DNA of 64,000 nucleotides from Lithobates sylvaticus. Its lineage: Eukaryota > Chordata > Amphibia > Anura > Ranidae. Shown here one piece after another: positions 43,515-53,234 of this stretch (positions are counted from its first letter, which is position 1; every line of letters starts with the position of its first letter). Under the pieces are notes generated by a model. The model did not search any database, was not told the origin of the DNA, and saw only the letters and a list, made by a program, of their open reading frames with translations. The translations under genes and the position numbers were made by a program. The stretch spans positions 626,767,380 to 626,831,379 of the forward strand of contig CM053028.1 of assembly GCA_028564925.1 (NCBI GenBank). Reading direction: 5' to 3'.

Positions 43515-44006
43515 TTTTGATTTACCCCCCGTCACAGGCGGTGGTCCCCCCGACCGCACCGCAGCCTCGCTGACACTGACCCCCCCCCCCTTCCTCTTCC
43601 TCTCCTCTCCACTCTCTCCTTACGGTTCTTCCCAGCTACTTCCCCCCCTCCCCACAAATCCTACCTGAACCTCTTTTCTCTCACCTCTCCAACAAGATCA
43701 AGCCTCTATGGCTATGCTTCAACTTAGTGGATCCCCTAGTGCATGTTCTAAATGACTGATAAGACTCCTGTAACAACCCTAGGAACCCCCCTTGCTGATA
43801 TACACTGACCCTAACGTGATAATATGTTCTCATATATCCATCAGCAACCAATAGTAGCTCTTATGTTACCTTTTCTGATGTTCTGTAATGGTTACATTTT
43901 GTTTGTACCGTGAATGATGTTTATTCACCAACTATGACTACTTCTTGTTGTACATTATATTTTGTTCTAATAAAAATCTTTGAAAGAAAAAATATATATT
44001 TAAGTC

Positions 44007-44555
44007 TAACCACTTCAAACCTGGAAGGATTTGCCCCCTTAATGACCAGAGCATTTTTTGCGATACGACACTGCGTCGCTTTAATTGACAATTGCACGGA
44101 ACTTTTTTTCACACAAATAAAGCTTTCTTTTGGTGGTATTTGATCACCTTTATTTTTTGCACTATAAAAAAAAAAAACGACCGAAAATTCTGAAAAAAAA
44201 GCAATATTTTTTACTTTGCTATAATAAATATCCCCAAAAAATATAAAAAACGAATTTCTTCCTCAGTTTAGACCGATATGTATGCTTCTACATATTTTTG
44301 GTTAAAAAAAAAAAAATCGCAATAAACGTAAATTGATTTGTTTGCGCAAAAGATAGAGCGTCTACAATATAGGGGACCACGATCGCGGGCCACCGGCAGA
44401 CATCAAGTCCGCGGGACCCGCGGGACCCGCGGGCACGCTCCTGTGGCGCACGTCCGCTAACCTGCGATGACGGAGGGATGTACAGGTACGCTCATTTGCC
44501 AACCCGTGCCATTCTCCTGATGTACTTCGTCGTTCATAGGTCGGCAAGTGGTTAA
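44007..44555. repeat. TTAACCACTT-family TIR element, copy 4
   Basis: It begins TAACCACTTCAAACCTGGAAGG and ends GGCAAGTGGTTAA. It directly follows the right target duplication of the L1, so the L1 landed a few bases outside this element. Confidence 0.65.
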
Positions 44556-44607
44556 AGAGAGTGACAGCTGAGAAGGAAAGAGGAACTGACAGATTTGTTT
44601 CAAGCTA

Positions 44608-45260
44608 CACTATATTACCAAAAGTATTGGGATGATGGAACATGACTGGCCTGCACAAACTCACTCATTCATGTCTTTATGGTCCTTGCTTTGTGTACTG
44701 GTGCGTAGTCATGTAGGAACAGGAAGGGTCCATCCCCAAACTGTTCCCACAAAGTTGGCAGCATAAAATTGTCCAAAATGTCTTGGTATGCTGACGCCTT
44801 AAGAATTCCCTTCACTGGAACTAAGGGGCCAAGCCCAACCCCTGAAAAACAGCCCCACACCATAATCCCCCCTCCACCAAATGATTTGGACCACTGCACA
44901 AAGCAAGGTCCATAAAGACATGGATGAGCAAGTTTGGGGTGGAGGAACTTGACTGACCTCCACAGAGTCCTGACCACCCCAATAGAACAGCTTTGGAATG
45001 AATTAGAGCGGAGACTGCGAGCCAGGCTTTTTCGTCTACATCAGTGCCTGACCTCACAAATGCGCTTCTGGAAGAATGGTCAAACATTCCCATAGACGCA
45101 CTCCTAAACCTCGTGGACAGCCTTCCCAGAAGAGTTGAAGCTGTTATAGCTGCAAAGGGTGGGCCAACTCAATATTGAACCCTACGGACTAAAACTGGGG
45201 TGCCATTAAAGTTCATGTGCGTGTAAAGGCAAGTGTCACAATACTTTTGGTAATATAGTG
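44608..45260. mobile_element. Rearranged Tc1/mariner element
   Basis: The ends CACTATATTACCAAAAGTATTGGG and CAATACTTTTGGTAATATAGTG are inverted repeats, with TA before the left end and TTA after the right. The left half encodes transposase on the - strand, and the right half carries the transposase 3' part on + (GAATTAGAGCGGAGACTGCG; AGCCTTCCCAGAAGAGTTG). A roughly 55-bp segment (AGCAAGGTCCATAAAGACATGG) occurs at both places in opposite orientation. Confidence 0.8.
44669..44977 (-). pseudogene. Tc1/mariner transposase fragment
   Basis: The - strand frame contains GGGGIMVWGCFSGVGLGPLV and HDYAPVHKARTIKT, matching the central part of Tc1-type transposases (MVWGCFS..GPLV; HDNAPVHKAR with the second catalytic Asp region). 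The N-terminal HTH domains and the third catalytic residue region (PDLNPIEHLWDELE) are not in this frame. The latter is partly represented on + at 44960-45010. It is non-functional. Confidence 0.8.
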
Positions 45261-45458
45261 TTATGTGGGATTTATATTTATAAGTGAATACACAGAGAGG
45301 TCAAACACAGCTGAATGTGCCTGTGTTGTACTTTTCATTTCAACCACAAGATGGTGCAAATGTGCTCAACGTGATTAAAAACCTGTAATTATGTAACTAC
45401 TGGGAAAATATAATTATGTAACTATAGTATGTGAAAACACTACCACAAGAACTGTTAA

Positions 45459-45827
45459 GGCTAGGATCACATCTGACGGAACTCAAATTTCTGCTTGCGT
45501 CTTTAAAAATTTTTTTTAGCATTTCCGCTGGTCGTGCATAGGGCAGCCCATTCACTTGAAAGCTCTGCCCTGCATGCAACAAACGCCCCCAAGAAGCTCT
45601 AAGCAGGAGCGTTGTGTGTTTTTTCAAAACACGTTTGTAGTGCATTTGCCATATGACGAAACATGCATGAAACACGCACCTGCTACCCACACTTGGGGTG
45701 CCAATAATAATTAATGGCACTGCAAACGCAACGTGCGTTCGTTGCGTGATTCCGAAACATGTGACAAACGGTGTGTTTTCTGTGTGCTTTGTTGTGCATT
45801 CTGGAAATGTCAAATGTGAATGGAACC
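45459..45827. repeat. TIR element (GGCTAGGATCACAT ends), Harbinger-like
   Basis: GGCTAGGATCACATCTGACG at the left is mirrored by CAAATGTGAATGGAACC at the right, with TAA before and TTA after. The interior has ACGCACCTGC and GCAACGTGCGTTCGTTGCGTG motifs. It is non-coding. Confidence 0.6.
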
Positions 45828-46187
45828 TTAGGTATGCAGGTTTTACTGCAAGATAACAAACCCTTCAAATGCGTAAGCATCCCCAGACCCACCCAATGAG
45901 AAAAAAGGTTATAAAAATAATTCTATACCATAAATGATCGTGTGTGAAACAATATGCACAGCCACTTATTTAAGTGGACCTCTGCTTCCTTCAAGTCAAA
46001 GATCTGAATTTTACATCTTGAGTTACTCTAAAAATTCAAATTGCATACAGTAGTTGACTTATTATAAAATCTGTCCTTTACATAATACAGTCCTGTAATC
46101 CTGGTACCTAGGAAGTAACTTTGTTGCACTTTGTCACAGGGTGGCTGATAATGTGTAAACATAGCAAAGTTACAATGTACAGTCTAA

Positions 46188-46611
46188 GCCACCGTACACA
46201 CAGTCAGAAATTCCGACCACAAAATCTGTCTGATTTTTTCCGACGGATTTTGTCCGACACTGGTGTTGCATACACACGGTCGGACAAAGTTGTCGGAAAA
46301 TCCAATCATTCTGAACGTGGTGACGTTCGTTGCGTACGACGGAACTACGTAGAGGCTATTAGCCAATAGCTTTGGTCTCGTAATTTGATCTGAGCATGCG
46401 TGGCACTTTGTCCGTCGGAATTCTCTACACACGATCGGAAAAAGTTCGATCGGATTTTGTTGTCGGAAAATTTGAGAGCAGGATCTCAAGTTTTTTCCGT
46501 CTGAGATTCCGACGGAAAAAGTCTGATGGAGCCCACACATGGGCGGATTTTCCGACAACATGGTCCGATCGGACATTTTCCGTCGGAATTTCCGACCGTG
46601 TGTATGGGGCA
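46188..46611. mobile_element. GTACACACGRTCGGA-family MITE, copy 4
   Basis: GCCACCGTACACACAGTCAG mirrors CCGACCGTGTGTATGGGGCA. TAA lies on both sides (46185-46187 and 46612-46614). The core (GACGGAACTACGTAGAGGC) lies in the opposite orientation to copy 5. Confidence 0.82.
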
Positions 46612-46752
46612 TAAGGCTGGCCATACATTATGCTTTTATTTTTCAAATTTTGGGATGATGGTACTACATATGTATTATGGAACTAACCTTTAACCAACAA
46701 CTTCAAATAGTTTTATTTTTCCCTTTGCTTGATTCCCCCATCAACACAGTTA

Positions 46753-47161
46753 TGCCACGTACACACGGTCAGATTTTCCGAGGGAAAATGTCCTATCGGA
46801 CAATGTTGTCGGAAATTCCGACTGTGCGTATGCTCCATCAGACTTTTTCCGTCGGATTTTCAGACGGACAAAGTTTTATCTCCTGCTCTCAAAGTCCTAT
46901 CGGACTTTTTCCGATCGTGTGTAGCGAATTCCGATGGACAAAGTGCCACGCATGCTCAGATCACATTACAAGACCAAAGCTATTGGCTACTAGCCTCTAC
47001 GTAGTCCCGTCGTAGGCAACAAACGTCACCATGTTCAGAATGATCAGATTTTCCGACAACTTTGTCTGACCGTGTGTATGCAACACCAATGTCGGACAAA
47101 ATTCGTCGGAAAAAATCCGATGGATTTTGTGGTTGGATTTTCCGACCGTGTGTACGGGGCA
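46753..47161. mobile_element. GTACACACGRTCGGA-family MITE, copy 5
   Basis: TGCCACGTACACACGGTCAG mirrors CCGACCGTGTGTACGGGGCA. TTA lies on both sides (46750-46752 and 47162-47164). It sits only 141 bp from copy 4 and inverted to it, so the pair could form a long hairpin in RNA. Confidence 0.82.
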
Positions 47162-47214
47162 TTAGTGTTGATGATTTTTTGGAAACAGCAGAAAAATGCA
47201 ACTTTAAAGGTGTC

Positions 47215-47400
47215 AACACATAAATATCATAAAATAATTGTTTTATTATAAATCGATATTAAAATTTAATCTTGGTTGAAAAATGCTCTTCGCTCTACAT
47301 GTTTCGCCTGAACGGCTTCTTCAGGAGCTAGCAAAGCATACATGCATGCAATGTGCTAGAACACCATTTTTCTTTAAAATGTATATATATAACTAGAGAC
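47215..47400 (-). mobile_element. Terminal fragment of a Penelope-like element
   Basis: CTACATGTTTCGCCTGAACGGCTTCTTCAGG is the motif usually seen near the ends of Penelope-like elements (compare CGTTTCGGGCT..CCCTTCTTTAG at 49228-49262). No coding part is attached. Confidence 0.5.
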
Positions 47401-47419
47401 ATATGTATATACAGCAATA

Positions 47420-49024
47420 CAGCATCTCACAAAAGTGAGTACACCCCTCACATTTTTGTAAATATTTTATTATACCTTTTCATGTGATAAAACTGAAGAA
47501 ATTACACTTTGATACAATGTAATGTAGTGAGTGTACAGCTTGTATAACAGTGTAAATTTGCTGTCCCCTCAAAATAACTCAACACACAGACATTAATGTC
47601 TAAACCGCTGGCAACAAACGTGAGTACACCCCTAAGTGAAAATATCCAAATTGGGCCCAAAGTGGGAATATTTTGTGTGGCCGCCATTATTTTCCAGCAC
47701 TCCCTTAACCCTCTTGGGCATGGAGTTCACCAGAGCTTCACAGGTTGCACTGGAGTCCTCTTCCACTCCTCCATGACAACATCACGGAGCTGGTGGATGC
47801 TAGAGACCTTGTGCTCCTCCACCTTCCAATTGAGGATGCCCCACAGATGCTCAATGGGGTTTAAGTCTTGAGACATGATTGGCCAGTCCATCACCTTTAC
47901 CCTCAGCTTCTTTAGCAGGGCAGTGGTCATCTTGGAGGTGTGTTTGGGGTCTTTATCATGTTGGAATACTGCCCTGTGGCCCAGTCTCCGAAGGGAGGGG
48001 ATCATGCTCGGCTTCAATGTTGGCATTCATGGTTCCCTCAATGAACTGTAGCTCCCCAGTGTCGACAGCACTCATCCAGCCCCAGCCATGACACTCCCAC
48101 CACCATGCTTGACTGTAGGCAAGACACACTTGTCTTTGTACTCCTCACCTGGTTGCTGCCACACACACTTGACAACATCTGAACCAAATACATTTATCTT
48201 GGTCTCATCAGACCACAGGACATGGTTCCAGTAATCCATGTACTTAGTCTGCTTGTCTTCAGCAAACTGCGAGTTTTCTTGTGCATCATCTTTAGAAGAG
48301 GCTTCCTTTAGGGACGACAGTCAAGCAGAGCAATTTGATGCAGTGTGCGGGGTATGGTCTGAACACTGACAGCCTGACCCCCCACCCCTTCAACCTCTGC
48401 AGCAATGCTGGCAACACTCATATGTCTATTTCCCATAGACGACCTCTGGATATGATGCTGAGCATGTACACTCAATTTCTTTGGTTGACCATGGCGAGGC
48501 CTGTCCTGTTAAACCGCAGTATGGTCTTGGCCATCATGCTGCAGCTCAGTTTCAGGGTCTTGGAAATCTTCTTATAGCCTACGCCATCTTTATTTAGAGC
48601 AACAATTCTTTTTTTTCAGATCCTCAGAGAGTTCTTTGCCATGAGGTGCCATGTTGAACTTCCAGTGACCAGTATAAGAAAGTGAGAGCGATAACCCCAA
48701 ATGTAACACACCTGCTCCCCATTCACACCTGAGACCTTGTAACTCTAACGAGTCACATGACATTGGGGAGTGAAAATGGCTAATTGGGCCCAACTTGGAC
48801 ATTTTCACTTAGGGGTTTACTCACTTTTGTTGCCAGCGGTTTAGACATTAATAGCTGCGTGTTGAGTTATTTTGAGGGGACAGCAAATTTACACTGTTAT
48901 ACAAGCTGTACACTCACTACTTTACATTGTAGCAAAGTTCAATTTCTTCAGTGTTGTCACATGAAAAGTTACAATAAAATATTTACAAAAATGTGAGGGG
49001 TGTACTCAATTTTGTGAGATACTG
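47420..49024 (-). mobile_element. Tc1-like transposon, near full length, decayed
   Basis: The ends CAGCATCTCACAAAAGTGAG and CTCAATTTTGTGAGATACTG are inverted repeats extending over about 60 bp (GTACACCCCTCACATTTTTG). Length 1605 bp is typical of Tc1. TA precedes the left end; the right TA is changed to TG. A second inner repeat (CTAAACCGCTGGCAACAAA against TTTGTTGCCAGCGGTTTAG) gives the IR/DR-like arrangement. Confidence 0.9.
47720..48651 (-). pseudogene. Tc1-like transposase pseudogene
   Basis: The start is at 48651 on - (MAPHGKELSEDLKKK, the N-terminal paired-like HTH). The frame is then lost within about 20 codons, in an A run, and resumes piecewise. The last intact part (47727-48026) has FQHDKDPKHTSK (second catalytic Asp region) and WPIMSQDLNPIEHLWGILNW (third catalytic residue region). 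At least three frame changes separate these. The usual family length is about 340 aa. It is non-functional. Confidence 0.85.
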
Positions 49025-49033
49025 TGCATTACA

Positions 49034-49034
<1 letters not shown>

Positions 49035-49068
<34 letters not shown>
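49035..49068. repeat. (TA)17 microsatellite
   Basis: Pure TA dinucleotide run beside the right end of the Tc1-like element. Confidence 0.95.
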
Positions 49069-49069
<1 letters not shown>

Positions 49070-49074
49070 CTTTT

Positions 49075-51600
49075 CAAAGTAGAGGAAAGCCGCACCCAGT
49101 CTTCAATTAGTGCAATGCGATTTGGTCATCCCACTGACCACAATATAAAAAAAAGTCCAGAGGATCGCTGCACTTAAAATGTCTTTCTTGAACCAAAGTT
49201 CAAATATTACATGATGTGTAAGTTCATTACGTTTCGGGCTCACAAGCTTACACCCTTCTTTAGATCAATCACACATCTAAAGTCAGAGCTACACACATGG
49301 CTTAAATACCATCATTTTACCCATTTGGAATCAATTATGTGATTAGTAATCGATCGAATACAAATTAAATCCTTTTCTTATATATCCTTATATCACAGGT
49401 GGAGAAATGGTTAGCAAAGCGTAGAACCCTCCTAAATTTCAACAGAAGCTTTCAAGTCTTTTAATCTGTCAAAAAGAAACTGTCAGGGCTCAGCCCTTCC
49501 TTCTCTGAGTTGGCCGCTCAGCTGTCGGTTAATTGCCAGCTCCCATCTCTCTCCACAGTTACTCACTGTTTACACACACTCGTTCCTGTCCTGTCTCTCC
49601 TGCTGACCGTTGGCCATGAGCACCGGCAACCCCACTGTGCAGCAGGTGCGCACGCCCGCTATCCCGACCCCGCGAGCCAACGTATAGCTACGATAACTGC
49701 GGCAGTTGGTCGGGAAGTGGTTAAAGACTGACTTTGCTGACATCCCTTCTGGCTCCGGATCCTGCTTGTTGTTCCACTACATTGATCCCTGACTTCTGGC
49801 TTGGCTGACTATCCGTTTCAGTTACTGAACTTTGGCTATGTTTTAGCTATGTTTGTTCTTTTTACTTTTATTATTAAACAAGTGTGATTTAACTGTACTT
49901 CTGTCTCGGTCTGATTTCATGGTTTCTGACAGAAACATGTACACAATGTATCACTATCTGGCCATCACATCAAATGAATTTGCACCTAAATAAACAAATC
50001 TAAATCCAGATCTGTATTCAACCCCTTAGGGGCAATAGTATCAAGAAAATTAATCCAATGTACCTCTCGCTTTTTTAAAATGGATTCTCGGTTACCACCT
50101 CTGCTATTCTTAATAATTCCCTCCAGCTCCATGAATTTTAATTGGGAAATCGAATGTCCTTTCTCCAAAAACTGTCTCGCTAAAGTCAACTGTACCAATT
50201 TGTCTCTGATGGAATATTTGTGACTTGCTATCCTATCTTCAACTTTCTGAATGGTCTCTCCTATGTAAAGTAACCCACATGGACATTTTATTGCATATAT
50301 TACATATGACGATTGGCAAGTGTAATAACCTTTGATTTTAATATCATACCCCTTATGGATGGGATATACTCTTGCCTTTTATCATGGAGTTACATTGTAT
50401 ACATGATAGACATGGTTATGACCCTGTATTACGGGATCCTTTAAAAGTTACTAATGGGCTAGGAGGGGTATATTGGTCAGATCTGACCAATCAATATCTT
50501 AGTGTTCTACCTTTTCTTTATGAGGATAAGGGGGGAGCTTGGAATTCACTAATATTCAGATAATTCTCTCTTAATAAACCCCAAAGTTTCTTAAGGATGT
50601 TATGGATACGAAGTAAATATGGATGATACTGTGACCCAAATAGAATTCTTCTATCATTTCTATAGTGATGCCTATTATCTGCTAAATGTATACGTTCCCT
50701 TTTAACTAATGAAACTGGATAACCTCGCTTGACAAGCCTGGTTTCCATTTCATTTAGTCTTACTTCACATTGTTGTGGATCACTAACAATTCTTTTAACC
50801 CTATACAGCTGGCTCCTAGGTATCAAATTAAACACCCCATTGGGGGTGAAAACTCTTATAGCGTAATAATTGATTACGATCAGTACTTTTTATAAACAGA
50901 TCACTCTCTATATTCGTACCATTTATTTTCAGCAATGTGTCCAAAAATGAAATCTCCCTATTGCTATACAAGACATTAAATTTCAGGCCTGCGAATAAAT
51001 AATTGATATACTGATCAAACAATAAAAGGGTTCCAATGTAGCCATCCCACACTGCAAAAATATCATCAATAAATCTGAACCAGATTGTGACATTGGAACC
51101 CATCGCTGCCCCTTTAAGCTGCAAATAATTGGTCTCGTTAAACAAAAAATAGTTCCCTTCAAGAACAATTTTAGGCAATGCAAGCAGAAAATCAATTTGT
51201 TTATCATTATAGCACTGTGACTGTACCAGCAGCCGTTGGCAGGCTTCCATACCCAGATCATGTGGAATGACAGTGTAAAGACTAGAGACGTCCCAAGTGA
51301 CTAGAAAAGAGTCAGGTCCCACTTGTACATTCCTAATTTTCTCAAAAAAATTACCAGTATCACGTAAATATGATCTGGTATTGATTACCAGTGGAGTGAA
51401 ACATCTATCCAAATATTGCGCTAATGGAGGGGTAACTGACTCTGTTCCAGACACTATAGGATGGCCCTGGGGATTCAAAAGGTCCTTATGAATCTTTGGT
51501 AATATATACATTACCGGTGTGACAGGATAATCGCATATTAAATATTTCTGGGTGCCATTATGAATAATACCATCTTTAAGAGCTCTCAATACCACTTTTT
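49075..51600 (-). mobile_element. Penelope-like element, minus-strand copy, broken
   Basis: On the - strand, reading down from 51595, the RT region shows YILPKIHKDLLNPQGHPIVSG, TWDVSSLYTVIPH and FIDDIF, which identify a Penelope-like reverse transcriptase. The following part (50535-50835) is a linker, and a GIY-YIG type C-terminus lies at 49986-50300 (FLEKGHSISQLKF; HWINFLDTIAPKGLNTD). The end motif CGTTTCGGGCT lies near 49228. A 451-bp solo LTR interrupts it. It has several breaks and missing segments and is not functional. Confidence 0.85.
49481..49931 (+). mobile_element. Solo LTR, Ty3/gypsy-like (451 bp)
   Basis: It begins TGTCAGGGCTCAG and ends GGTTTCTGACA. A perfect 5-bp duplication GAAAC flanks it (49476-49480 and 49932-49936). 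ATTAAA near its 3' end followed by a T-rich stretch fits an R-region polyadenylation signal. Part of the interior (about 49655-49724, ending GGGAAGTGGTTAAAG) comes from the TTAACCACTT TIR family. It is unrelated in sequence to the array-bearing LTRs. Confidence 0.8.
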
Positions 51601-51632
51601 TTTATTTTAGACTGAACCTAAAATAAAAAAAA
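51594..51632. repeat. Short perfect hairpin at the Penelope copy border
   Basis: CTTTTTTTTATTTTAG and CTAAAATAAAAAAAAA face each other around a short loop, exactly where the minus-strand Penelope copy ends. Confidence 0.75.
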
Positions 51633-51641
51633 ACTGTTGTC

Positions 51642-52683
51642 TAACCACTTGACGTCCGCTCTATAGCCGAATGAAGGCTACAGCGCGGACCTGAATTTCC
51701 GGGAGGCCTTCATAGGACATCCTCCCCCTTGCGCGCTCCCCGCACGCCCCCTGCAGGGCGCATGCGGCTCGCGCTGTGATCACAGAGTCACGAGACTCGG
51801 GTGATCACCGATCCGAGTAAGGGGTGATCCCGGCCCCATACCACAAGATCAGCTGTCAGCCAATGACAGCTGATCACGTGTGTAAACAAAAGCTCTGTAA
51901 AAAAAAAAATTTTCCTCACGCTGACACCGCGAGGAGAAAAAAAAAGATCACCGGTTTATGTTCAAGGGACATCGGTCCCGAAGAGGAAGGAGGCACATCT
52001 GCCTCCTCTTTGCCAATCAGTACCCCCTGCCAGTCCCTTCTGCCATTGCCACCTGCCAGTGCCCACAGTGCCTACCAGTGCTGCCTATCAATGCCCATGA
52101 GTGCCACCTATCAATGCCCACAAGTGCCACCTATCAACGCCCATCAGTGGTGCCAATAAGTGCCTCATCAGTGCCACCTAGCAGTGCTGCCTTTCAGTGT
52201 AACCTACCAGTGCCGATCAGTGCCCATCACTGCCACCCATCAGTGCCCATCACTGCCACTTATCAGTGCCCATCACTGCCACCTATTAGTGCCACTTCTC
52301 AGTGCCCACCAATGCCACCTATCAATGCCCTTCAGTGCCACACATCAGTGCCACCTCTCAGTGCACACCAGTGCCACCTATCAGTGCCCACCAGTGACAC
52401 CCTATCGGTGCCCATCAGTGCAGCCAATCGGTGCCCATCAGTGCAGCCTATCGGTGCCCATCAGTGCAGCCTCATCATCGTACATCAATGAAGGTGAAAA
52501 ATTACCATTTTGCTAAATTTTATAACAAAATATAAAAAAAATTACATTTTTTTTTTAAATACCACCAAAAGAAAGCTCTATTTGTGGGGAAAAAAAATCT
52601 AAAAATGTAATTTGAGTCCAGTGTTGTATGACTGAAAATTGGTCTGGACAGGAGGGGGGTTTAAGTACCCAGTAAGTGGTTAA
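51642..52683. repeat. TTAACCACTT-family TIR element, copy 5, with CAGTGCC minisatellite
   Basis: It begins TAACCACTTGACGTCC and ends CAGTAAGTGGTTAA. The middle (about 52030-52470) is a degenerate array of CCTATCAGTGCCCA.CAGTGCCA units, 10-24 bp long. The long + frames over it come from the repeat. It sits between the minus and plus Penelope copies, at a TTAA. Confidence 0.75.
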
Positions 52684-53234
52684 AGAGACCCATTATTTGC
52701 AGCTTAAAGGGGCAGCGATGGGTTCCAATGTCGCACCCCCTATATTTCTAAATATGATTGAGACCTCATTTATTTATAATAATAAAATGTTTACTGAATA
52801 CTGTAAGGGGGGTTCAGATTTATTGATGATATTTTTGCAGTGTGGGATGGCTACATTGGAACCCTTTTATTGTTTGATCAGTATATCAATTATTTATTAG
52901 TTATTTATAGGTCTGACATTTTATGTCTTGTATAGCAATAGAGAGATTTCATTTTTGGACACATTGCTGAAAATAAATGGTACGAATATAGAGAGTGATC
53001 TGTTTATAAAAAGTAATGATTGTAATCAATTATTACACTGTAAGAGTTTTCACCCCCAATGGGGTGTTTAATTTGATAACTAGGAGCCAGCTGTATAGGG
53101 TTAAAAGACTTGTTATAGATCCACAACAATGTGAAGTAAGACTAAATGAAATGGAAACCAGTCTTGTCAAGCAAGGTTATCCAGTTTCATTAGTTAAAAG
53201 GGAACGTATACATTTAGCAGATAATAGGCATCAC

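Larger units (their letters stand above)
37387..43986 (+). mobile_element. Full-length L1-clade LINE
   Basis: It is flanked by a 16-bp A/T-rich duplication AAAAAATATATATTTA (37371-37386 and 43987-44002). The order is: short 5' UTR (37387-37586), ORF1, a long spacer, ORF2, a 3' UTR of about 470 bp with AATAAAA at about 43969, and a short A-rich end. The intact duplication and complete 5' end show a full-length insertion. ORF2 has two frame changes, so this copy is probably no longer autonomous. Confidence 0.93.

Noticed and set aside
46184-46646. Short frames containing GRKFRRKMSDRTM-type basic peptides
   Set aside because: They are translations of the GTACACACG MITE and recur in every copy on both strands.
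50372-50563. + strand frame MPFIMELHCIHDRHGYDPVL and its near twin on - at 55789-56064
   Set aside because: Both are antisense to the Penelope linker/zinc-motif region; similarity between them reflects the inverted copies.
51958-52516. + strand frames rich in Cys-Pro-Ser-Ala-His (and similar at 56494-56988)
   Set aside because: They are translations of the CAGTGCC minisatellite. Their apparent resemblance to a cysteine-rich protein is an artefact.
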